This document shows positions 13,885 through 19,535 of a stretch of DNA of 19,535 nt, piece by piece; position 1 is the first letter of the stretch; each line of letters starts with the position of its first letter. Source of the stretch: Gammaproteobacteria bacterium (GTDB lineage Bacteria > Pseudomonadota > Gammaproteobacteria > SZUA-229); assembly GCA_026197015.1 (NCBI GenBank), contig JAPHRB010000069.1, positions 1 through 19,535 of the forward strand, in the 5' to 3' direction. The notes beneath the pieces were generated by a model. The model did not search any database. It was not told where the DNA came from and saw only the letters and a list, made by a program, of their open reading frames with translations. The position numbers and the translations under genes were made by a program.

Positions 13885-14805
13885 CTATGCAACTGATTCT
13901 AGCAGTTTAGAGAGGCCCTCTTTTAATTGAGTTTCAGCTACCACCTTCAACTCATTGTTCATTCTTGACGGATCAGCTAGTGAGTGGACTATATCCCCTT
14001 CTCTTGGCTCACCATGAGTGAATTCAGCTTTATTTCCTGCCACTTCTGATAAAACATTGATCAAATCCAGTAGTGAGGTTTTCTTACCCGTTGCGACATT
14101 AACAGCACCGTGATACGTTAATTCTAATGCTGCAACATTTGTTCTTGCAACATCACGCACATAAATAAAATCACGTGTGTGCTCACCATCTCCATTTACA
14201 ACAAACGGCAGTTGATCTTTAATTCGATCCATGAATAATGCGATAACGCCAGCATAAGGTGATTTTGGATCTTGTCTTGGCCCATATACATTAAAAAAAC
14301 GCATGCCGACAGAATTAAAATCATATAAACGATGATATAAATCGGCATAATCTTCATTAAATTTTTTCTCTAAACCGTAAGGTGAGAGTTGTTTCATAGG
14401 AACATCTTCGGTTAAAGGCAATACATGAGGTTCGCCATAAATTGCTGCAGATGATGCGTAAACCATTTTTTTAACGCCTTCATTTTTTGCTGCATCTAGT
14501 ACATTTAAAAAACCAATAATGTTTTGTTGCGCAGAGAATTCAGGATCTTCAAGTGAAGCCACTACCGAAACCTGTGCTGCAAGATGCACGACATGTGTAA
14601 TGCCTTTCATTACTTCTTTTACTGTATCTGCATCTCGAATATCACCTTTAACAAATTCCATTAATGGATGTTCATCAGGCAAATTACTGCGATGACCTGA
14701 AGTTAAGTTATCAAGTATACGAACATTAATACCCTTTTCCATTAAAAGGTCAGCAGTATGTGAACCAATAAAACCGGCACCACCTGCGATTAATACTTTT
14801 TCCAT
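13885..14805 (-). CDS. NAD-dependent epimerase/dehydratase (UDP-glucose 4-epimerase-like)
   Basis: Extended short-chain dehydrogenase/reductase of 306 residues acting on nucleotide sugars. The Rossmann nucleotide-binding motif GGAGFIG is at 8-14, with Asp32 placed to bind the NAD ribose. HLAAQVSV follows, then the catalytic Ser in SSAAIYG (118-124) and YGLEK (Tyr143, Lys147). MRFFNVYGPRQDP and GDGEHTRDFIYVRDVA are typical of the GalE/WbpP group that makes sugars for surface polysaccharides. The exact substrate cannot be told, so I give no symbol. AAGGA lies before the ATG. It is the same direction as purL, 154 bp downstream of it. Confidence 0.92.
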   Translation of the reverse strand: MEKVLIAGGAGFIGSHTADLLMEKGINVRILDNLTSGHRSNLPDEHPLMEFVKGDIRDADTVKEVMKGITHVVHLAAQVSVVASLEDPEFSAQQNIIGFLNVLDAAKNEGVKKMVYASSAAIYGEPHVLPLTEDVPMKQLSPYGLEKKFNEDYADLYHRLYDFNSVGMRFFNVYGPRQDPKSPYAGVIALFMDRIKDQLPFVVNGDGEHTRDFIYVRDVARTNVAALELTYHGAVNVATGKKTSLLDLINVLSEVAGNKAEFTHGEPREGDIVHSLADPSRMNNELKVVAETQLKEGLSKLLESVA

Positions 14806-14830
14806 AATTTTCCTTTATTTGATATCTATA

Positions 14831-14955
14831 ATCACCGAGACACAGAGACTAATATAATATCTGCCGTTCCTGAATGCTTGTATCTGTAGTCATCGGGAAC
14901 GACTATATAAAATTTTATTAATTCTACTAATAGTATCTGTGTACTCTGTGGCTAA
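14831..14955. repeat. MITE-like nested inverted repeat
   Basis: Imperfect terminal inverted repeats of about 20 bp: left ACCGAGACACAGAGACTA (14834-14851), right matching CACAGAGTACACAGATACTA when read on the minus strand (about 14932-14951). Inside lies a second pair, CGTTCCTGA (14865-14873) and TCGGGAACG (14893-14901), 9 bp with one G-U pair. It occupies most of the gap between purL and the epimerase gene. The ends carry the CACAGAG-ACACAGA type of sequence often seen in dispersed intergenic repeats. Confidence 0.5.
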
Positions 14956-14959
14956 TATT

Positions 14960-17900
14960 TTAACCAGCCCAAACACGGGCATTTCTAAACATACGCATCC
15001 ACGGGCTATCTTCATCCCAGTCTTGCGGGTGCCATGAATGTTGCACACTTCTAAACACACGTTCAGGGTGTGGCATCATAATCGTTACTCGACCATCATC
15101 AGTTGTAAAACCAGTTAAACCATTCGCTGAACCATTCGGGTTTAATGGGTAGGTTTCAGTTGCTTCACCATAATGATTAACAAATCGCATGGCCTGATGG
15201 CTTGCATTGATATCAGCAGCACCCTTAAATTCTGCACGGCCTTCACCATGTGCAACGGCAATCGGCATTTTTGAACCCGCCATACCCTGTAAAAATAAGG
15301 AAGGTGATTCGAGTATTTCTACTGTACTAAAACGTGCTTCAAACTGCTCTGATAAATTACGAACAAAATGTGGCCAGTGCTCTGCACCGGGAATTAACTC
15401 TTTAATGTTCGCCATCATCTGACAACCATTACACACACCTAATGCAAAACTGTCATCTCGTTGAAAAAATGCACTGAATTCATCACGCGCTTTTTCATTA
15501 AATAAAATGGTTTTAGCCCAGCCTTCACCGGCACCTAATACATCACCGTATGAAAAACCACCACAGGCAACCAGCCCTTTAAAATCATTTAATGAAACAC
15601 GGCCAGATAAAATATCACTCATGTGAACATCAACACTTTCAAAACCCGCATGATCAAATGCAGCCGCCATTTCTATTTGTCCGTTTACACCCTGCTCGCG
15701 TAAAATAGCCATTTTAGGTTTTACATTGGTTGCTATAAACGGTGCTGATACATTTTCATTAATATCAAAACTTAGTTTGGGTGATATACCGGGATCTTTT
15801 CCATCTAGAATTAAATCAAATTCCTGCTCTGCACATTGTGGATTATCACGCAGGCTTTGCATCTGATAAGTTGTTTCTGACCAGGTACGTTGTAGATTAA
15901 TTCGTGACTCTTCAAAAACAGGTTCTACGTCATTAAAGAATTGAATTGTATCTTTTTGATTAGTGGTGCCGATAACATAACTGTGATCACCTAAACCATT
16001 TGCTTTTAAATCGTTAATAATGAACTCAGCATCACTGGCTTCAATCTGAATGACCGCACCCAGTTCTTCATTAAATAATGCAGCCGTTATATCTTCTGAC
16101 ATACCGGCAACATCAATACTCACACCACAGTGACCCGCAAAAGACATTTCACAAAGTGTTGTAAATAAACCACCATCAGAACGATCGTGATAGGCTAAAA
16201 TTTTACCCTGGTGATTTAAATCCTGAATGACTGAAAAAAAGCTTTTCAATAATTCAGGTTTGTCTAAGTCGGCTGGTATATCGCCAATTTGTTTATATAC
16301 CTGTGCAAGCGCTGAACCACCTAAACGGTTTTTACCTTCACCCAGATCAATTAAAACTAATAATGTGGCGGGTTTATTTTGCAACTGTGGTGTCATAGTG
16401 TTACGCACGTCAGTGACGGGGGCAAAAGCAGTTATTACTAATGATAAAGGTGCAGTAACCGAGCGCTCTTCACCATCTTGTTCCCACACGGTTTTCATCG
16501 ACATGGAATCTTTACCAACAGGAATAGCAATACCTAATTCAGGGCATAACTCCATACCCACCGCTTTCACTGTGTCGAATAAAATAGCATCTTCACCTGG
16601 ATGTCCGGCTGGCGCCATCCAGTTTGCAGAAAGTTTTATATCACCCAGTTTATTGATAGCACTGGCTGCGATATTGGTAATGGCTTCACCTACTGCCATA
16701 CGCCCGGATGCAGCACCATCTAATAAAGCAATCGGGGAGCGTTCACCAATCGCCATAGCTTCACCACTGTGCACATTAAAGGATGTAGTGGTTACCGCCA
16801 CATCAGAAACCGGAACCTGCCACGGGCCAACCATCTGATCACGCGCAATTTGTCCGCTAACACTTCGGTCGCCAATGCTAATTAAAAATGTTTTATTCGC
16901 AACAGACGGTAAATTTAAAACACGGTTTACTGCTTCTTTAATATTAATATTTTCTGTTGCAAACGCTTTATGCTTTACACTTTCATGTTTTACATCACGC
17001 AGCATTTTAGGTGGCTTGCCCAACAAAACATCTAATGGCATATCAACCGGATAATTATCAAAATGTTTATCGTGAACTTTTAATTCTTTGGCTTCCGTTG
17101 TTAAACCTAATACCGCATATGGACAACGTTCACGTTCACAGTAAGCTTTAAATTCTTCTAACCTGTCTTCTGCAATAGCCAGTACATAACGTTCCTGAGA
17201 CTCATTACTCCAGATTTCCATAGGAGACATGCCGGGCTCATCAATATGCACTTCGCGCAAGTCAAACTCGGCCCCCCGACCACCGTCATTAACTAATTCG
17301 GGTAATGCATTTGAAATACCACCGGCGCCCACATCATGTATCCATACAATCGGGTTATCACTTTGTGCCCAACAACGATCAATCACTTCCTGACAGCGGC
17401 GCTCCATTTCTGGATTACCCCGTTGCACTGAAGCAAAATCAAGATTTTCGGCACTTTCACCTGAAGCCATAGATGATGCGGCACCACCACCTAAACCAAT
17501 TAACATCGCCGGCCCACCGAGCAAAACAATCGGCGTGCCCACTGGCATTTCTATCATATCAATATGCTCTTTACGCATATTACCGAAACCACCCGCCAAC
17601 ATAACTGGTTTGTGGTAACCGCGAATCTCGTCTCCATCTGTGCCTGGCGTTTTTTCTTCAAATGTTCTGAAATAGCCATTGATATTCGGCCGCCCAAATT
17701 CGTTATTAAATGCCGCAGCACCTAATGGACCTTCAACCATAATATCCAGTGCGGAAACAATTCTATCGGGTTTACCGTTATCTGTTTCCCATGGTTGTGA
17801 GAAACCGGGAATTTGTAAGTTTGAAACAGAAAAACCACTTAAACCTGCTTTAGGTTTAGAGCCACGCCCTGTTGCACCTTCGTCACGTATTTCACCACCG

Positions 17901-18838
17901 GAGCCAGTTGCAGCGCCCGGGAAGGGTGAGATAGCAGTAGGATGGTTATGGGTTTCCACTTTCATTAAAATAGGCATAGATTCCTGATGCCAGGTGTATT
18001 CAGCATTTGGCCCATCAGCAAAAAAACGACCCGCTGTATTGCCTTCAATAACTGATGAGTTATCGTGATAGGCGCTAAGAATATTTTCTGGTGATTTATT
18101 ATAGGTATTACGAATCATGCCAAACAGCGAGATATCCTGCTCTTTTCCATCAATCACCCAATCAGCATTAAAGATTTTATGACGACAATGCTCAGAGTTT
18201 GCCTGAGCAAACATCATTAGTTCTGCATCACTCGGGTTACGCTTTATAGATTTAAAATACTCAAATAAATAATCAATTTCATCGGCGGACAAAGCCAGCC
18301 CGAGATCGGTGTTAGCTGATACTAACGCATCTCGACCACCAGCCATTACATCCACATGACTGCCTTCTTTAGGCTCCGCTTTATCAAATAAAGCGGCCGC
18401 TGATGCAAAATCAGACAATACGATTTCAGTCATACGATCATGAATCAAAGATTTTATATACAGCGTATCTGAATCACTAAAACTACCTGATTCCATCTCT
18501 ATGTAATACGCAACACCTCTTTCAAGCCTTTTTATAGGGCTTAAACCGCAATGATCGGCGATTTCCGTTGCCTTAGAAGCCCAGGGGGAAATAGTACCAA
18601 ACCGAGGAATCACCAGAAATAAGTCACCTTTATGCTCCTGGGCAGTAAAAGCCGGCCCGTAAGTTAATAACTTACTCAGAACTGTTGACTGATCTGCCGA
18701 TAAATTACCCTCAATATCGGCAAAATGCACAAACTCTGCCTGTACATTTGATATAGCGGGCACCTTAGATTTAAGCTGAGAAAGTAACTTTTCTACGCGA
18801 AAAGTAGATAACGCGGGGGATCCACGGAAATATTGCAT
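14960..18838 (-). CDS. purL: Phosphoribosylformylglycinamidine synthase PurL
   Basis: Large single-chain FGAM synthase of 1292 residues, close to the 1295 of E. coli PurL. It catalyses the fourth step of purine synthesis: FGAR + Gln + ATP to FGAM. The N-terminal PurS-like domain begins YFRGSPALSTFRVEKLL. The synthetase part shows SEHCRHKIFNADW, KVETHNHPTAISPFPGAATG, GGIRDEGATGRG-type sequence (GGEIRDEGATGRGS) and IWIHDVGAGG-like IVWIHDVGAGGISN. The C-terminal class I glutaminase domain has GGFSYGDVLGAGEGWA, the nucleophile Cys1136 in LGVCNGCQMM (codon 15431-15433) and MPHPERVFR with the His and Glu of the triad. GAGG precedes the ATG at 18838. Confidence 0.98.
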   Translation of the reverse strand: MQYFRGSPALSTFRVEKLLSQLKSKVPAISNVQAEFVHFADIEGNLSADQSTVLSKLLTYGPAFTAQEHKGDLFLVIPRFGTISPWASKATEIADHCGLSPIKRLERGVAYYIEMESGSFSDSDTLYIKSLIHDRMTEIVLSDFASAAALFDKAEPKEGSHVDVMAGGRDALVSANTDLGLALSADEIDYLFEYFKSIKRNPSDAELMMFAQANSEHCRHKIFNADWVIDGKEQDISLFGMIRNTYNKSPENILSAYHDNSSVIEGNTAGRFFADGPNAEYTWHQESMPILMKVETHNHPTAISPFPGAATGSGGEIRDEGATGRGSKPKAGLSGFSVSNLQIPGFSQPWETDNGKPDRIVSALDIMVEGPLGAAAFNNEFGRPNINGYFRTFEEKTPGTDGDEIRGYHKPVMLAGGFGNMRKEHIDMIEMPVGTPIVLLGGPAMLIGLGGGAASSMASGESAENLDFASVQRGNPEMERRCQEVIDRCWAQSDNPIVWIHDVGAGGISNALPELVNDGGRGAEFDLREVHIDEPGMSPMEIWSNESQERYVLAIAEDRLEEFKAYCERERCPYAVLGLTTEAKELKVHDKHFDNYPVDMPLDVLLGKPPKMLRDVKHESVKHKAFATENINIKEAVNRVLNLPSVANKTFLISIGDRSVSGQIARDQMVGPWQVPVSDVAVTTTSFNVHSGEAMAIGERSPIALLDGAASGRMAVGEAITNIAASAINKLGDIKLSANWMAPAGHPGEDAILFDTVKAVGMELCPELGIAIPVGKDSMSMKTVWEQDGEERSVTAPLSLVITAFAPVTDVRNTMTPQLQNKPATLLVLIDLGEGKNRLGGSALAQVYKQIGDIPADLDKPELLKSFFSVIQDLNHQGKILAYHDRSDGGLFTTLCEMSFAGHCGVSIDVAGMSEDITAALFNEELGAVIQIEASDAEFIINDLKANGLGDHSYVIGTTNQKDTIQFFNDVEPVFEESRINLQRTWSETTYQMQSLRDNPQCAEQEFDLILDGKDPGISPKLSFDINENVSAPFIATNVKPKMAILREQGVNGQIEMAAAFDHAGFESVDVHMSDILSGRVSLNDFKGLVACGGFSYGDVLGAGEGWAKTILFNEKARDEFSAFFQRDDSFALGVCNGCQMMANIKELIPGAEHWPHFVRNLSEQFEARFSTVEILESPSLFLQGMAGSKMPIAVAHGEGRAEFKGAADINASHQAMRFVNHYGEATETYPLNPNGSANGLTGFTTDDGRVTIMMPHPERVFRSVQHSWHPQDWDEDSPWMRMFRNARVWAG

Positions 18839-18977
18839 TTATGGCCTCAATAACAAATCAAATTAACCCTTATTTTTCAAATTAATCGTTATTTATCTGA
18901 AAATTAAGAGATTTATATAAGGTTGTGAATTTTAAAGCAATGTCCGAACTATCGCTACCAATCCATGTCATATAGGA

Positions 18978-18983
18978 TATAAT
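18978..18983 (+). promoter_or_regulatory. ssrA promoter -10 element
   Basis: A perfect TATAAT lies 14 bases upstream of the mature tmRNA 5' end, so the precursor would start only a few bases before it. The -35 region (around 18955-18960) does not match consensus. Confidence 0.55.
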
Positions 18984-18997
18984 AGTTTAAACCTATT

Positions 18998-19361
18998 GGG
19001 GGTGACATGGCTTCGACGTGGGTAGTGAACCCACTGGTGCATGTCGAGGGGCAGAGTACCTCGTAAATCTAACTGCAAACTTTTAGTTGCCAACGACGAC
19101 AACTACGCAATCGCTGCCTAAACACCAGTAGATTGCCTTCCGGCCAATGCTTGCTTGTAGGCGTTGGATTTCGGGAGTCATCCTATACAAGATCGTGATC
19201 TGATCGGCCTGAGGCCAGAACACTAAAACTTAAACGGGCTCGTTGATCAAAATCCTGTTCCGCCGGAGTTTGTGATATTAAATTAAAAGGCGAAAACTAA
19301 ACATGTAGACCCAGTGGCAGATCGCTTGCGGACGGGGGTTCAATTCCCCCCACCTCCACCA
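18998..19361 (+). ncRNA. ssrA: Transfer-messenger RNA (tmRNA, SsrA)
   Basis: One-piece tmRNA of 364 nt, which rescues stalled ribosomes by adding a degradation tag, together with SmpB. The 5' end GGGGGTG (18998-19004) pairs with CACCTCC (19351-19357), giving the acceptor stem with the G3-U70 wobble recognised by alanyl-tRNA synthetase; the ACCA end (19358-19361) is encoded. ATGGCTTCGACG at the 5' side is the usual D-loop-like segment. The T arm is GGGGG TTCAATT CCCCC (19334-19350). The resume codon GCC is at 19089 after TAGTT; the tag reads ANDDNYAIAA and ends at TAA 19119-19121. The C-terminal AIAA resembles the ALAA seen by ClpXP/ClpAP. Confidence 0.97.
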
Positions 19362-19416
19362 ATATAAAAAAAGGCCCCCTGTTTTCAGGGGGCCTTTTTT
19401 TATATTGGTGGAGGTG
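19351..19416 (+). terminator. ssrA terminator inside a 31-bp perfect palindrome
   Basis: Core stem AAGGCCCCCTG (19371-19381), loop TTTT, CAGGGGGCCTT (19386-19396) followed by a T run: a strong intrinsic terminator. The perfect pairing runs much further, with 31-bp arms (19351-19381 and 19386-19416) that include the last 11 bases of tmRNA. The A tract on the left makes it bidirectional. Confidence 0.9.
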
Positions 19417-19425
19417 ATCGGATGC

Positions 19426-19528
19426 GAACCCTCAATGGGTTCAAAAAATCGTCTGGAACGATTTTTAACATAGTCATCGCTTTTCATGACTATGGCCCCA
19501 AAGGGGTGAAACACAGGGATGTGTTTCA
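19426..19528. repeat. Tandem array of five hairpins downstream of ssrA
   Basis: Consecutive perfect inverted repeats: GAACCC/GGGTTC (19426-19431 and 19437-19442), AAAAATCGT/ACGATTTTT (19444-19452 and 19458-19466), CATAGTCAT/ATGACTATG (19469-19477 and 19486-19494), CCCC/GGGG (19496-19499 and 19503-19506) and TGAAACACA/TGTGTTTCA (19507-19515 and 19520-19528). Loops are 3-8 bases and almost every base takes part. The stems are unrelated to each other. The array may continue past the window edge. Confidence 0.8.
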
Positions 19529-19535
19529 TAATTCC

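Noticed and set aside
16227..16838. 203-residue plus-strand ORF inside purL
   Set aside because: It lies wholly antisense to a strongly conserved PurL region; a shadow frame.
19397..19442. A second tRNA gene on the minus strand ending in CACCTCCACCA
   Set aside because: The T stem is broken, and upstream sequence on that strand forms unrelated hairpins with no D or anticodon arm; at most a 3'-end remnant.
19278..19529. 83-residue minus-strand ORF containing WGELNPRP
   Set aside because: It is antisense to the tmRNA 3' end, its terminator and the hairpin array. WGELNPRP-type peptides are a well-known spurious translation of tRNA/tmRNA complements.

Overview
The window looks like chromosomal DNA from an AT-rich gammaproteobacterium. 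The evidence is the conserved block smpB / ratA-rnfH / bamE / fur, a RelA with the EFDD synthetase signature beside it, a single-chain PurL of about 1,290 residues with a fused glutaminase domain, and a one-piece tmRNA with an ANDDNYAIAA-type tag. I cannot name a genus from this sequence. Intergenic regions are very AT-rich and hold many perfect hairpins.

Layout. Positions 3-1202 hold the 3' part of a GGDEF-EAL protein with a degenerate GGDEF motif and an intact-looking EAL domain. Reading leftward, relA (1234-3399) and fur (3540-3947, TTG start) follow. bamE (4035-4430) diverges from fur. rnfH and ratA overlap (4533-5301) and sit 13 bp downstream of a LeuT-type Na+ symporter gene (5315-6709); the three probably form one operon. 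smpB (6954-7442) diverges from that operon. The region 7.6-13.7 kb is accessory in character: a Sel1-repeat/lysine-rich exported protein, a small exported protein, a PNPOx-fold protein, a PAS-GGDEF diguanylate cyclase, a Tat-exported 13-cysteine copper-storage-like protein (Csp1 type), a small membrane protein, a short chain of tiny ORFs coupled to another membrane protein, and an Ala/Lys-rich coiled-coil membrane protein. Beyond this come an NAD-dependent sugar epimerase (13885-14805), purL (14960-18838) and ssrA (18998-19361).

Functional links. SmpB and tmRNA are partners in trans-translation, and both are encoded here about 11.5 kb apart. RelA (stringent response), Fur (iron), BamE (outer-membrane assembly) and PurL (purines) are housekeeping genes. 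The GGDEF-EAL and PAS-GGDEF proteins suggest opposing c-di-GMP activities.

I do not see an undescribed defence or mobile system with clear gene content. The features most worth checking are non-coding: an inverted, partly degenerate second copy of the tmRNA 3' end just past ssrA, followed by five more perfect hairpins in tandem; a MITE-like nested inverted repeat between purL and the epimerase gene; and paired 17-bp palindromes framing the likely promoter of the copper-storage gene.
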